Shown here: in pieces, positions 1-9,359 of the stretch
How positions within the stretch are numbered: the first letter of the stretch is position 1
Layout of the letters: each line of letters begins with the position of its first letter
Source: Streptomyces sp. ITFR-16
Lineage (GTDB): Bacteria; Actinomycetota; Actinomycetes; Streptomycetales; Streptomycetaceae
Direction of reading: 5' to 3'
Length of the DNA stretch: 64,000 nt
NCBI RefSeq assembly: GCF_031844705.1
Contig: NZ_CP134609.1
Coordinates: 3,472,001 to 3,536,000, forward strand
The notes under the pieces: model-generated
What the model saw: the letters and a program-made list of their open reading frames with translations, nothing else
Database searches by the model: none
Told to the model about the DNA's origin: nothing
Translations under genes and position numbers: made by a program

Positions 1-70
1 CCGCGTCGCGGACCGGCTCCCCGACCCCGACATCCTGGAACAGGTGCTCGTTGGACTCCGCAACCTCTGA
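1..70 (+). CDS. C-terminal end of a DUF742 conservon protein (partial)
   Basis: Only the last 22 codons are in the window, read from base 2 and ending RVADRLPDPDILEQVLVGLRNL then TGA at 68-70. The ending D-I-L-E-x-V-L-x-G-L-x-x-L is the usual tail of DUF742 proteins (CvnC type). In Streptomyces these sit between the roadblock/LC7 protein and the small GTPase of a conservon. The GTPase gene starts inside it at base 51, the expected conservon overlap. The sensor kinase and roadblock genes must lie left of the window. Confidence 0.75.
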   Translation, partial: RVADRLPDPDILEQVLVGLRNL

Positions 71-719
71 CCGTGCCGCCCTGCAGGCCACGGCCGACAA
101 CGGACTGAAGATAGTCGTCGTCGGCGGCTTCGGGGTCGGCAAGACCACCATGGTCCGATCCGTGAGCGAGATCCGTCCGCTCAACACGGAGGAGACGATG
201 ACCCGTGCGGGCGAGGCGGTCGACCACCTCGACGGTGTGCAGTCGAAGACGTCCACCACCGTCGCCTTCGACTTCGGCCGGATCACCCTCGACGAACGCT
301 CGGTGCTGTACCTGTTCGGCGCGCCCGGCCAGGAGCGCTTCTGGTTCCTGTGGGACCGGCTGTTCTCCGGGACCCTGGGCGCCGTCGTCCTCGTCGACAC
401 CCGGCGCCTGGCCGACTCCTGGTACGCCATCGACCGGCTGGAGCACCACGGCACGCCGTTCATCGTGGCGTGCAACGACTTCGGCGGCCCGCTCCACACC
501 GAGCAGCAGATCCGGGAGGCGCTCGACATCTCCCCGGACGTCCCGCTCGTGGAGTGCGACGCGCGGGACCGCTCCTCCAGCAAGTACGTGCTGATCACGC
601 TGGTGGAGCACCTGCACCAGCTGTCCGCCGCGCGGGCCGGGAGCGCGGCCGGGGACGCCGGGGACTCCCCCGACGGCGACCCCGCCCTCGCCGCCCTGAC
701 CTCGGAGCCCACCCCGTGA
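51..719 (+). CDS. Conservon Ras-like small GTPase (CvnD/MglA-like)
   Basis: A 222-aa GTP-binding protein of the conservon type, thought to relay a signal from a membrane histidine-kinase-like sensor and a roadblock protein. The P-loop GGFGVGKTT is at residues 25-33. The switch-II equivalent is GAPGQERFWF, with APGQ in place of the Ras DxxGQ. The NKxD base-recognition motif is degenerate (ACNDF). The last 25 residues are an A/G/D-rich tail. It starts with TTG inside the upstream DUF742 gene, and this frame gives the familiar MDSA...D N terminus. Its stop overlaps the GTG of the P450 gene (GTGA), indicating translational coupling in one operon. Confidence 0.9.
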   Translation: MDSATSDRAALQATADNGLKIVVVGGFGVGKTTMVRSVSEIRPLNTEETMTRAGEAVDHLDGVQSKTSTTVAFDFGRITLDERSVLYLFGAPGQERFWFLWDRLFSGTLGAVVLVDTRRLADSWYAIDRLEHHGTPFIVACNDFGGPLHTEQQIREALDISPDVPLVECDARDRSSSKYVLITLVEHLHQLSAARAGSAAGDAGDSPDGDPALAALTSEPTP

Positions 720-1951
720 CCCAGTGCCCCCACGCGGCCGGTGCCGTACCCCTGTCCGGCCCGCGGTTCCAGACCGAACCGGCCCGGCTGTACCGGGAGA
801 TCCGGCGCGACCACGGCGCGGTCGCGCCGATCGTGCTGCCCGGCGACATCCCCGCCTGGCTCGTCCTCGGCTACCGGGAACTGCACCAGGTCACCGGGGA
901 CCCCGTGCTCTTCAGCCGCGACTCGAAGCTGTGGAACCAGTGGTCCGAGATCCCCGAGGACTGGCCGCTGATGCCGATGATCAGCAGGACCCAGCCCTCC
1001 ATCCTCTACACGGTCGGGGAGCGCCACAGCCTCCGCGCCGCGATGATCTGCGAGGCGCTGGAGGCGGCGAACCCTTTCGACCTCAAGAAGAGCACCGAGG
1101 CGTTCGCGGACGAGCTCGTCGACGGGTTCTGCTCGGCCGGCACCACGGACCTCGTCGCCGCGTACGCGATGCTGCTGCCCGTGCGCGTACTGGCGAAGCT
1201 GTACGGCTTCTCCGACGACCGGGGCCCCGCCCTCGTCACCGCGATGAACGACATGATCAACGGCGGGCCCACCGCGCTGGCGGGCCAGCGGCACATCGCC
1301 ACCTCCATGTACCGGCTGCTGGCCGAGCGGCGGGAGGAGCCGGGCGACGACGTGGCCACCCGGATGCTCGCCAACACCGGCGGCTTCACCGACGAGGACG
1401 TCGCCCGGGACCTGATGGTGATGATGGCCGCCGGGCACCAGCCGACCTCCGACTGGATCGGCAACTCGCTGCGGCTGATGCTCACCGACGACCGGTTCGC
1501 CGCCTCGCTCACCGGCGGCCGGCACAGCGTCGGCGAGGCGATGAACGAGGTGCTCTGGGAGGACACCCCGTCCCAGAACATCGCCGGGCGCTGGGCCTCG
1601 CGGGACACCCACCTCGGCGGCCGGCACATCAAGGCCGGTGATCTGCTGGTCCTCAGCCTGGCGGGCGCCAACTCCGACCCCCAGGTCCGTACCGACGGCT
1701 CCACGCTCACCGGCGGCAACAACGCCTTCTTCTCCTTCAGCCACGGCGAGCACCGCTGCCCCTTCCCGGCCCAGGAGATCGCCGAGGTCATCGCCCGTAC
1801 GGCCATCGAGGTCATCCTCGACCGGCTGCCCGACGTAGACCTCGCCGTCCCCGCCGACCGGCTGACCCGCCGCCCCTCGCCCTGGCTGCGGGGCCTGACC
1901 GACCTGCCGGTGCGCTTCACGCCCACCCCCGCTCTTGGAGGCCAGAGATGA
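716..1951 (+). CDS. Conservon cytochrome P450, CYP157-like, without ExxR arginine
   Basis: A 411-aa soluble P450. GTG at 716 was chosen because it overlaps the GTPase stop and gives a normal-length N terminus (TQCPHAAGAV); the frame stays open further upstream but that is inside the GTPase gene. The I-helix is MMAAGHQPTSDW near residues 236-247. The K-helix, normally ExxR, reads E278-V-L-W281, so the arginine is missing. The heme ligand is Cys348 in FSHGEHRCPF. From memory, CYP157 enzymes of Streptomyces conservons are known to lack ExxR and to be paired with a CYP154, which is what is seen here. Substrate unknown. The stop overlaps the next start (ATGA). Confidence 0.88.
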   Translation: MTQCPHAAGAVPLSGPRFQTEPARLYREIRRDHGAVAPIVLPGDIPAWLVLGYRELHQVTGDPVLFSRDSKLWNQWSEIPEDWPLMPMISRTQPSILYTVGERHSLRAAMICEALEAANPFDLKKSTEAFADELVDGFCSAGTTDLVAAYAMLLPVRVLAKLYGFSDDRGPALVTAMNDMINGGPTALAGQRHIATSMYRLLAERREEPGDDVATRMLANTGGFTDEDVARDLMVMMAAGHQPTSDWIGNSLRLMLTDDRFAASLTGGRHSVGEAMNEVLWEDTPSQNIAGRWASRDTHLGGRHIKAGDLLVLSLAGANSDPQVRTDGSTLTGGNNAFFSFSHGEHRCPFPAQEIAEVIARTAIEVILDRLPDVDLAVPADRLTRRPSPWLRGLTDLPVRFTPTPALGGQR

Positions 1952-3195
1952 CCGCGACCACGACCGAACCGACCGGCACGGACGGACGGGACCGCATCGT
2001 CCTGGACCCGCTCGTCGGCGATCTCGCGGGCGAGAGCGCGCGGCTGCACGCGGCGGGCCCGCTCGCCCGGGTCGAGCTGCCGGGCGGGGTGCCCGTCCAC
2101 GCCGTCACCCACTACGCCGAGGCGAAGGCGCTGCTCACCGACAGCCGCCTGGTCAAGGACATCAACGTCTGGGGTGCCTGGCAGCGCGGCGAGATCCCGC
2201 TCGACTGGCCGCTGATCGGCCTGGTCAACCCGGGCCGCACCATGCTCACCGCCGACGGCGCCGAGCACCGCAGGCTGCGCGGGCTGGTCGCCCAGGCGCT
2301 CACCGTGCGCCGGGTGGAGCGGCTGCGCGCCGGCATCGAGGCGCGTACGAAGGTGCTGCTGGACCGGCTGGCGGAGCGCCCGGCGGGCGAAACGGTGGAT
2401 CTGAAGGCGGAGTTCGCCTACCCGCTGCCGATGAACGTCATCAGCGAGCTGATGGGCATCGACTCGGCCGACCTGCCCCGGATGAAGGAACTGTTCGACA
2501 AGTTCTTCTCCAACATGACGCCCCGCGCCGAGGTGCCGCGGATGATGGCGGACATCCACGCCCTGTTCTCGCGGATCCTCGACGAGAAGAAGGAGTCCCC
2601 GGCCGACGACCTGACCGGGGCGCTGCTCGTGGCCTCCGAGGACGGCGACCACCTCACCGACGAGGAGATCCTCAACACCCTGAAGCTGATCATCGCGGCC
2701 GGGCACGAGACGACGATCAGCCTCATCGTGAATGCCGTCGTGGCGCTCCAGCGCCACCCCGAGCAGCGCCGCGCGGTGCTGGCGGGCGAGGTGGGCTGGG
2801 ACTCGGTGATCGAGGAGACGCTGCGCTGGTCGGCGCCCACCTCGCACATCCTGATCCGGTTCGCCACCGAGGACATCGAGGTCGGTGACCGGATCCTGCC
2901 GAAGGGCGAGGGCGTCATGATCTCGTTCGCGGCCATCGGCCGGGACGAGGGGCAGTGGGGGCCGACGGCGACGGAGTTCGACGCCACCCGCTCCCCCAAC
3001 CGGCACATCTCCTTCGGCCACGGCCCGCATGTGTGCCCGGGGGCCGCGCTGTCCCGTCTGGAGGCGGCCGTGGCCCTGCCCGCGCTGTACGAGCGCTTCC
3101 CCGGCCTGGCCCTGGCCGTCCCGGCGGACGAGCTGCGCAACAAGCCGATCGTGACCCAGAACGACCTGTACGAACTCCCGGTCACGCTGGGCTGA
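1948..3195 (+). CDS. Cytochrome P450, CYP154-like, second conservon P450
   Basis: A 415-aa bacterial class I P450 with all canonical motifs: I-helix AAGHETT, K-helix E290-T-L-R293, and heme loop FGHGPHVCPG with Cys363 as thiolate ligand. It would need ferredoxin and ferredoxin reductase from elsewhere. It begins at the ATGA overlap with the CYP157-like gene and closes the conservon operon. The CYP157-CYP154 tandem downstream of a conservon GTPase is a recurrent Streptomyces arrangement; CYP154 members oxidise macrolide-like or steroid-like molecules, but the substrate here cannot be read from the sequence. Confidence 0.9.
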   Translation: MTATTTEPTGTDGRDRIVLDPLVGDLAGESARLHAAGPLARVELPGGVPVHAVTHYAEAKALLTDSRLVKDINVWGAWQRGEIPLDWPLIGLVNPGRTMLTADGAEHRRLRGLVAQALTVRRVERLRAGIEARTKVLLDRLAERPAGETVDLKAEFAYPLPMNVISELMGIDSADLPRMKELFDKFFSNMTPRAEVPRMMADIHALFSRILDEKKESPADDLTGALLVASEDGDHLTDEEILNTLKLIIAAGHETTISLIVNAVVALQRHPEQRRAVLAGEVGWDSVIEETLRWSAPTSHILIRFATEDIEVGDRILPKGEGVMISFAAIGRDEGQWGPTATEFDATRSPNRHISFGHGPHVCPGAALSRLEAAVALPALYERFPGLALAVPADELRNKPIVTQNDLYELPVTLG

Positions 3196-3264
3196 TCCCG
3201 GCCCGTACGGACGTTCCTCCCACGCCCACGCATCGGAATTCCTGTCTCATCCGACGGACAGGAT

Positions 3265-4419
<1,155 letters not shown>

Positions 4420-4433
4420 CGCCTCCGCTCCGG

Positions 4434-4470
4434 AACGGCCCCGCACACCTCACGGCGTGCGGGGCCGTTT
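4434..4470 (+). terminator. Rho-independent-type terminator after serC
   Basis: Perfect 13-bp stem (4434-4446 AACGGCCCCGCAC with 4457-4469) and a 10-nt loop, followed by TTTCTG. It starts 14 nt after the serC stop. Confidence 0.85.
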
Positions 4471-4569
4471 CTGCTTCACTCGGCCGAGTGGCATATGCCA
4501 GAAACACGATCTCGGGTCGTCCCGCTCTACGATGATGGTCTCGACACCAGCCATGCCAGGAGGCCCTCA

Positions 4570-5181
4570 ATGTCTGCAGCAGCAGTCGAGCACCCCTGTG
4601 ACGATGGACCGGAGCCCCTGCTCGTCACAGCCGCCCGGCTCGCCGAGCAGCATCCCGGCTATCGCGTCGAGATCATCGGAGGCGTCATCACCGTGGCCCC
4701 ACCCCCGGACGGCCCGCACGCGGACGCGCTGACCACGCTCATGGTCCCGTTCCTCGCCGCGGGACTTCACGGCGCGGAGTCGAGAGTCCTCCAGGGCATC
4801 GGCCTCTGGCTGCCGAGCGGCCCCGAGGACTACGCGATCCCCGACCTCGCCCTGGTCGACGCGGATTTCGACGAGCACCTGATCGAGTACAACTGCTACG
4901 ACCCGGCCGCCTTCCGTCTGGTCCTGGAGGTCACCTCCAGCAATTACAACAGCGACCTGCGGCACAAGGTCGCCGTGTACGCCGAGGCCAAGATCCCCGT
5001 CTACGTCATCGTCGACCGCAAGCACGGCCGGGTCCATGTCCTGACGGAGCCCCTCGGCGGCGCCTACGACCGCCACGAGGTGTACGCCCCCGGCCAGGAG
5101 GCCCCGCTCCCCGACTCGATCGGGGCCGAGGTGACCCTCGACGTCGCCGCGCTGATCAACGCGGGCCGCCCCCGGAGCTGA
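4570..5181 (+). CDS. Uma2-family (DUF820) putative PD-(D/E)XK nuclease-fold protein
   Basis: A 203-aa protein. The start at 4570 has AGGAGG at 4558-4563, 6 nt upstream; the frame is open from 4495 but without a ribosome site. The Uma2 signature is present: IPDLALVD, then LVLEVTSSNYNSDL, then K in RHKVAVYAEAKIPVYVIVD, matching the D...ExxS...K layout of the PD-(D/E)XK fold. The family is expanded in Streptomyces and cyanobacteria and its biological role is unsettled. The 3' end overlaps the convergent acetyltransferase gene by 26 bp. Confidence 0.85.
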   Translation: MSAAAVEHPCDDGPEPLLVTAARLAEQHPGYRVEIIGGVITVAPPPDGPHADALTTLMVPFLAAGLHGAESRVLQGIGLWLPSGPEDYAIPDLALVDADFDEHLIEYNCYDPAAFRLVLEVTSSNYNSDLRHKVAVYAEAKIPVYVIVDRKHGRVHVLTEPLGGAYDRHEVYAPGQEAPLPDSIGAEVTLDVAALINAGRPRS

Positions 5182-5707
5182 CGTCCACCGGACCGCCCAG
5201 CCCCCACCGCTCCTCCCCGTCCTCCCACTCCCCCGTCCGCACCAGCCCCGCCGCGGCGGCCACCGCCGCCGAGGCGGTGTGGTCCGGGTGGATGTGGGCG
5301 ACGACCGTACGGACCGCGCCCCCGGCCCGCAGATGCGCGACCAGGCCCACCGCCGCCTCCTTGGCGTAGCCGCGCCCCTGCCACCCGCTCCCGACCACCC
5401 AGGCGATCTCCGCCCGTGCCCCGGCCGTGTCCACCGTCGCCTGGACGTAGCCGGCGAGGCGGTCCTCGTCCCGGACCCTGAGCACCCAGTTCCACCACAG
5501 CACGGCCGGGTCCGGCGATCCGGCGGTCTGCCGCGCGTACCGCGCCCGCAGACCGTCGGCGGACTCCGGGGCGCCGCCGGTGAAGACGTGCAGGGCCGGG
5601 TCGGCGAGGACCGCCGCCATCTCGTCCGCGTACGCCACCCGCAGGGGCAGCACGTCCAGGCGGGCGGTGGCAAAGGGGGCGGGGTGCGGCATCGTTCGGT
5701 TCTCCAT
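5156..5707 (-). CDS. GNAT family N-acetyltransferase
   Basis: A 183-aa protein with the RimJ/RimL-like GNAT layout: N-terminal TARLDVLPLR, central strand WNWVLRVRDEDRLAGYVQ, acetyl-CoA loop region IAWVVGSGWQGRGYAKEA (V-x-x-x-x-Q-G-x-G-Y-A), then HIHPDHTASAAVAAAAGLVRTG. Substrate unknown. The ATG at 5707 is used; ATG four codons later (MPHP) is an alternative. The last nine codons lie antisense to the Uma2 gene. The next gene is divergent, with only 46 bp between the starts. Confidence 0.88.
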   Translation of the reverse strand: MENRTMPHPAPFATARLDVLPLRVAYADEMAAVLADPALHVFTGGAPESADGLRARYARQTAGSPDPAVLWWNWVLRVRDEDRLAGYVQATVDTAGARAEIAWVVGSGWQGRGYAKEAAVGLVAHLRAGGAVRTVVAHIHPDHTASAAVAAAAGLVRTGEWEDGEERWGLGGPVDVSSGGGPR

Positions 5708-5753
5708 GGCCGCCCGACCCTACGTGCGGGGCCGCCCGCGCGACAATGGAGTC

Positions 5754-6149
5754 ATGAACACGAGCCCGGGGCTCGTCCCCTTCGAGAAGCAGTACGCGGT
5801 GCTGCTCACCAGCCACAAGCGCGACGGCTCGGGCGTGGGCACACCGGTCAACCTCGCGGTCGAGGGCGATCACGCCTACTTCCGCACCTACTCCTCCGCC
5901 TGGAAGGTCAAGCGGATGCGGAACTTCCCCGAGGTGGAGCTCGCGCCCTCCACGCTCCGGGGGAAGCCCACCGGGCCGGAGATCAGGGCGCGGGTGCGGC
6001 TGCTGCCGGAGCACGGCCCGGAGAGCGCGCATGCCGCGTCGCTGATCAAGCACAAGTACCCGGTCATGCACGGCGTGCTCGTCCCGCTGGCGCACCGGAT
6101 CAAGCGGGACCGGACCCTGCACTACGAGGTCCGGCCGGTCGGCGCCTGA
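5754..6149 (+). CDS. PPOX-class F420/FMN-dependent oxidoreductase
   Basis: A 131-aa split beta-barrel protein of the pyridoxamine-5'-phosphate-oxidase-like superfamily, in the actinobacterial branch that binds F420. Visible features are VLLTSHKRDGSGVGTPVNLAVEGDHAYFRTYS near the N terminus, the cofactor-binding strand SAWKVKRMRNFPEVELAPST, and the ending HYEVRPVGA. It probably reduces a small cytoplasmic substrate with reduced F420; which one is not visible. GACAAT lies just before the ATG (5745-5750), so the message may be leaderless. Confidence 0.82.
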   Translation: MNTSPGLVPFEKQYAVLLTSHKRDGSGVGTPVNLAVEGDHAYFRTYSSAWKVKRMRNFPEVELAPSTLRGKPTGPEIRARVRLLPEHGPESAHAASLIKHKYPVMHGVLVPLAHRIKRDRTLHYEVRPVGA

Positions 6150-6153
6150 CCGC

Positions 6154-7149
6154 TCACCCCTGCCGGCGCCGGCGCCCCAGGAAGAACAGCAGCCCGATGC
6201 CGGCGAGCACCGCGACGCCGGTCAGCGTGGTGCCCTTGACCGGTGAACCGTCCCCGCCGCCGGACGACGACTGCTTCCCCCCGGAGCCGGACCGGTCCGA
6301 ACCGCCGCCGCCGTCCCCGCCCCCGTTCTTCAGGTCCACCCGCACCACATCGCTCTGCGGCCCCTCGGTGCCGTACATCAGGGCGGAGCCGTCCGCCGTG
6401 TACGTCACCGACTCGGCCTGCCGCAGCAGGGGCGACTCGACCGGGTAGTCCTTGCCCAGCCGCCCGTCGGCGAAGGCGTAGCCGCGCGCGCTGAAGTAGG
6501 AGCGCAGGACCAGCTCCTTCCCGTCGGGCGAGAACGCCCCGTCCGTCACCCACGGCACCTCGCCCACGCGCCGGAAGACGTTGTCCGTGCCGGCCGTGAG
6601 CTTCGCGGGGCCCTCGTACAGACCGCCGCCGCCCTCCTTCTTCGACGCGATGTAGACCCGGCCCGTCTTCGGGTGGACCATCAGCGCTTCCGCATTGCGC
6701 GGGCCGTCCGCGTACCTGACGTCGAACTGCGTGGCCCGGACCGTCGCGTCCCGCAGCACCTTCGGCTCCGGGAAGCGGTAGATCCAGACGTGGTCCCAGC
6801 TGCCGTCCAGGTTGTCGCCGATGTCACCGACGTACAGATCGCCGTCGGGCCCGAGCGAGATCGCCTCGACGTCGCGGGGCTCGCCGACGCCCTTCATGGT
6901 GATCGTCGCAACGGTCTTCCCGGTCCGGGAGTCGACCGCGAAGACGTAGGGCCCGTCGTCGCTGTCGTTGTGCGTCCAGTAGATCCCCGGGTGGGCGCGG
7001 CTGGCGGCCAGGCCGCTGGACTCGGTGATCCGGGGGTCCTCGATCGTGAAGCTCCGGTCGGCCCCGCCCTCGTCGGCCGCGGCGGGCGCCGCCACCGCGA
7101 AGGAGAGGAGCGCGGCGGCGCCGAGAGAGGTCAGTCGATACGAACGCAT
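6154..7149 (-). CDS. Secreted, membrane-anchored beta-propeller-like protein
   Basis: A 331-aa protein with an Sec signal peptide (MRSYRLTSLGAAALLSFAVAAPAAADE). The body has repeated propeller-like blades (SSGLAASRAHPGIYWTHND, GDLYVGDIGDN, NAEALMVHPKTGRVYIASK, TDGAFSPDGKELVLR). A Gly/Ser linker leads to a C-terminal membrane helix and an RRRRQG tail. There is no LPxTG, so anchoring is by the helix, not sortase. The ATG at 7149 was chosen because the longer frame only adds non-signal residues. It diverges from the SGNH hydrolase over 58 bp. Function unknown; it resembles esterase-like phytase/TolB-type propellers. Confidence 0.75.
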   Translation of the reverse strand: MRSYRLTSLGAAALLSFAVAAPAAADEGGADRSFTIEDPRITESSGLAASRAHPGIYWTHNDSDDGPYVFAVDSRTGKTVATITMKGVGEPRDVEAISLGPDGDLYVGDIGDNLDGSWDHVWIYRFPEPKVLRDATVRATQFDVRYADGPRNAEALMVHPKTGRVYIASKKEGGGGLYEGPAKLTAGTDNVFRRVGEVPWVTDGAFSPDGKELVLRSYFSARGYAFADGRLGKDYPVESPLLRQAESVTYTADGSALMYGTEGPQSDVVRVDLKNGGGDGGGGSDRSGSGGKQSSSGGGDGSPVKGTTLTGVAVLAGIGLLFFLGRRRRQG

Positions 7150-7207
7150 GGCACAAGTGTCCATCGTCACGTCGCAGGCCGGAGCCATGATCGGCCATGA
7201 TGGCGCC

Positions 7208-7930
7208 ATGCGTTTCATGTGCGTCGGCGATTCCATGACCATCGGACGCGCCGGGGACTTCACATGGCGCTACCGCATGTGGCAGCACCTGACGGCGTCC
7301 TTCGACGGCGCTTTCGCGCTGGTCGGCCCGCGCACCGAGCTGTACGACACCATCACGGGCACCCCGGTCTCGCAGGCGTACGCCGCCGAGGACTTCCCGG
7401 CCCCCGCCCGCCGCCATCTGGCCGGCTGGGGCGAGGGCTGGCTGCACATGGCCCCGGTGATCGCGGACACGGTCGCCGAGCACCGCGCGGACGTCCTGCT
7501 GGTCTCGCTGGGCCTGATAGACCTCGGCTTCTACACGGACAGCGGGCAGACCGCGGCGAACGCCCGCGCCTTCCTGACCGCGGCCCGCACGGCGAACCCC
7601 CACATCAGGTGCGTGCTCCTGCCGGTCATCCCGAACATACGCGCCGAGTCGGACGCCCCCTTCGCCGCGGAGTGCGCCCGCTTCAACGAACTCCTCGCCA
7701 AGGCCGTCGCGGACCTGGACCACCCCGCCTCCCCGGTCCTGCTGGCCTCGCGCCCCACGGACTACGACATCCACACGGACACCTACGACGGGACCCACCC
7801 GGGCCCCACGGGCGAACACCGCCTGGCGGCGGCGTACGCGGACGCGATGCACCAGGCGTGGGGGGTGGGCGGGGCGTACGCGTGGACCCCGGACCGGCTT
7901 CGGCCCGGGGTCCACGCCTCCGCCCGCTAG
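7208..7930 (+). CDS. SGNH/GDSL-family hydrolase
   Basis: A 240-aa cytoplasmic SGNH esterase/lipase-fold protein. Block I GDSMT holds the nucleophile Ser near residue 8. The block III position reads GLIDLGF, where the usual Asn of GxND is replaced. Block V DGTHPGPTGEH supplies Asp and His. No signal peptide. The final TAG shares the palindromic CTAG with the convergent SMR gene's stop, a 4-bp tail-to-tail overlap. Substrate unknown; the altered block III may mean modified activity. Confidence 0.8.
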   Translation: MRFMCVGDSMTIGRAGDFTWRYRMWQHLTASFDGAFALVGPRTELYDTITGTPVSQAYAAEDFPAPARRHLAGWGEGWLHMAPVIADTVAEHRADVLLVSLGLIDLGFYTDSGQTAANARAFLTAARTANPHIRCVLLPVIPNIRAESDAPFAAECARFNELLAKAVADLDHPASPVLLASRPTDYDIHTDTYDGTHPGPTGEHRLAAAYADAMHQAWGVGGAYAWTPDRLRPGVHASAR

Positions 7931-8292
7931 CGCGTGTCGGCGCTCCGCGTCCGGTCGGCGAGCTTGAGCCAGACGACCCCCGCGATGATGAGGCCGAGCC
8001 ACGACGCCTGGGCGGGGGTGAGGCTCTCCTCGAAGAAGACCGGGCCGAGTGCGGCCGCTCCGGCCGCCCCGATGCCCGCCCAGACGGCATAGCCGGTACC
8101 GACGTCGATGGTGCGCAGGCCCACGCTCAGGGCCCACAGCGTCAGCAGGAAGAAGACGACGGCGACCAGGGACCACGTCAGCCGGGTGAAGCCGTGGCTG
8201 CCGCCGACGGAGAGCGCGTAGCCGATCTCGAAGAGGCCGGCGAGAAGAAGCATGAGCCAGGAGTTGGCGGTGGAGGAGCTGGTCGGGGACAT
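7927..8292 (-). CDS. SMR-family multidrug efflux subunit, second of a pair
   Basis: A 121-aa four-helix small multidrug resistance protein (EmrE/QacE type). The membrane Glu in the LAGLFEIGYALSVG segment is the family's essential proton/drug site. The Y-x-x-W signature appears as GTGYAVWAGIG. The start at 8292 follows GAAAGGAAC; the frame extends to 8325 without support. It lies 68 bp downstream of the other SMR gene, and such pairs usually work as heterodimeric exporters. The divergent MarR gene is the likely regulator. Confidence 0.9.
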   Translation of the reverse strand: MSPTSSSTANSWLMLLLAGLFEIGYALSVGGSHGFTRLTWSLVAVVFFLLTLWALSVGLRTIDVGTGYAVWAGIGAAGAAALGPVFFEESLTPAQASWLGLIIAGVVWLKLADRTRSADTR

Positions 8293-8360
8293 GGCGGGAA
8301 GTTCCTTTCGAAGGAGCCGGATCACGGGTTCTCACTGAGGGGGAGCGCGCGGCGTGGGGC

Positions 8361-8681
8361 TCAGGCGGCGCCGCTGAGCTGCAGTCCGACGACTCCGGCG
8401 ATGATGGCGAGGATGCCCAGCGCCTTGCGCCAGTCGAGGCGCTGCCCGAAGAGCGTGGCGCCGAGCAGCGTGATGCCGACGCCAGAGACGGACGTCCACA
8501 GGGCGTAGCCGACGCCGACGTCGAAGGTCAGCAGGGCCCTGCTGAGGAAGTACGTGCCCAGGGCGCCGCTGACGAGGGTCACGGTCGTCCAGGTCCGGTT
8601 GGTGAAGCCTTCGGCCTTGCCGGCCGCGAGGGCGACGCCGATCTCGAAGACCACGGCGACGGCGAGGTGGACCCACTGCAT
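8361..8681 (-). CDS. SMR-family multidrug efflux subunit, first of a pair
   Basis: A 106-aa four-helix SMR protein. The essential Glu is in AVVFEIGVALAAG, and VGYALWTSVSG is the SMR signature. The ribosome site GAAAGGAACTCCC is close to that of the partner gene. The two proteins differ in length and loop charge, as expected for a dual-topology heterodimer. The promoter lies in 8682-8835, shared with the divergent MarR gene and containing two copies of one palindromic motif. Confidence 0.9.
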   Translation of the reverse strand: MQWVHLAVAVVFEIGVALAAGKAEGFTNRTWTTVTLVSGALGTYFLSRALLTFDVGVGYALWTSVSGVGITLLGATLFGQRLDWRKALGILAIIAGVVGLQLSGAA

Positions 8682-8716
8682 GGGAGTTCCTTTCGTTCGG
8701 TGTCGGCATCAAGTCA

Positions 8717-8732
8717 TTGCATGCTCATACAA
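8717..8732 (-). promoter_or_regulatory. Putative MarR operator, copy 1
   Basis: On the minus strand it reads TTGTATGAGCATGCAA, an imperfect palindrome TTGnATG-N2-CATnCAA. It lies 36 bp upstream of the SMR start. It matches copy 2 in 13 of 16 bases. Confidence 0.6.
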
Positions 8733-8784
8733 CTAAAAACAGCCCGTACGCATCCGGTGACTGGATCTCCGGGACGCGAGAAGC

Positions 8785-8800
8785 TTGCATGAGCATGTAC
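8785..8800 (+). promoter_or_regulatory. Putative MarR operator, copy 2
   Basis: TTGCATGAGCATGTAC, nearly identical to copy 1. It overlaps the likely promoter of the MarR gene, consistent with autorepression and co-control of the divergent exporter. Confidence 0.6.
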
Positions 8801-8835
8801 TCTGATGTCAACAACCGCTTCGGGAGGACGCATTC

Positions 8836-9276
8836 ATGGCCACCGCCCCCTCGCACACGTCCGACCACGCCGTCTGGAACCGCATGCTCGTGCTGCACGC
8901 CCAGGTGGAGCGGGAACTGGCCCTGGCGCTGCAACGCGCCAACGGCGTGGGCCTGTCCGAGTTCCGCTCCCTGGAACACCTGCACCACTCCGAGGACGGT
9001 GAGCTGCGCATGCAGGACCTGGCCGAACGGGTGGGCCTGGAACCGTCCTCGGTCAGCCGCCTGGTGGGGCGCCTGGAGAAGTCCGGCTTCGCGTACAAGG
9101 ACCTGTGCCCGTCCGACAAGCGCGGCGTCTACGCCGTGATCACGGACGAGGGACGCCGCCGCTACGAGGCCGCCCGCGCCACCTACGCCGAAGCACTGTC
9201 CTCGTCCCTCAACGCCCTGAGCGCCAACCCCGAACTCGCCACGACGGTCCAGGCCGTGCGCACGGCCCGGAGCTGA
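8836..9276 (+). CDS. MarR-family transcriptional regulator
   Basis: A 146-aa winged-helix regulator. The DNA-recognition region is LRMQDLAERVGLEPSSVSRLVGRLEKSGF, followed by the wing CPSDKRGVYAVITDEGRRR. It is divergent from the SMR exporter pair and probably represses it until a toxic cation binds. Two copies of TTGYATGAGCATGYAM lie between the two starts. The start ATG follows GGGAGGAC. Confidence 0.92.
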   Translation: MATAPSHTSDHAVWNRMLVLHAQVERELALALQRANGVGLSEFRSLEHLHHSEDGELRMQDLAERVGLEPSSVSRLVGRLEKSGFAYKDLCPSDKRGVYAVITDEGRRRYEAARATYAEALSSSLNALSANPELATTVQAVRTARS

Positions 9277-9359
9277 CGTCCACGCCCCGACCGGTACGCA
9301 TCGCCGGGGCCGGCCCGCCGGTAGGGTCGGTCCGAGCAGAGCCTGGATCTGGGGGGATC

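Noticed and set aside
350..715. N-terminal extension of the CYP157-like frame
   Set aside because: Lies inside the GTPase gene and encodes Arg/Pro-rich low complexity; GTG 716 with the GTGA overlap is the normal conservon start.
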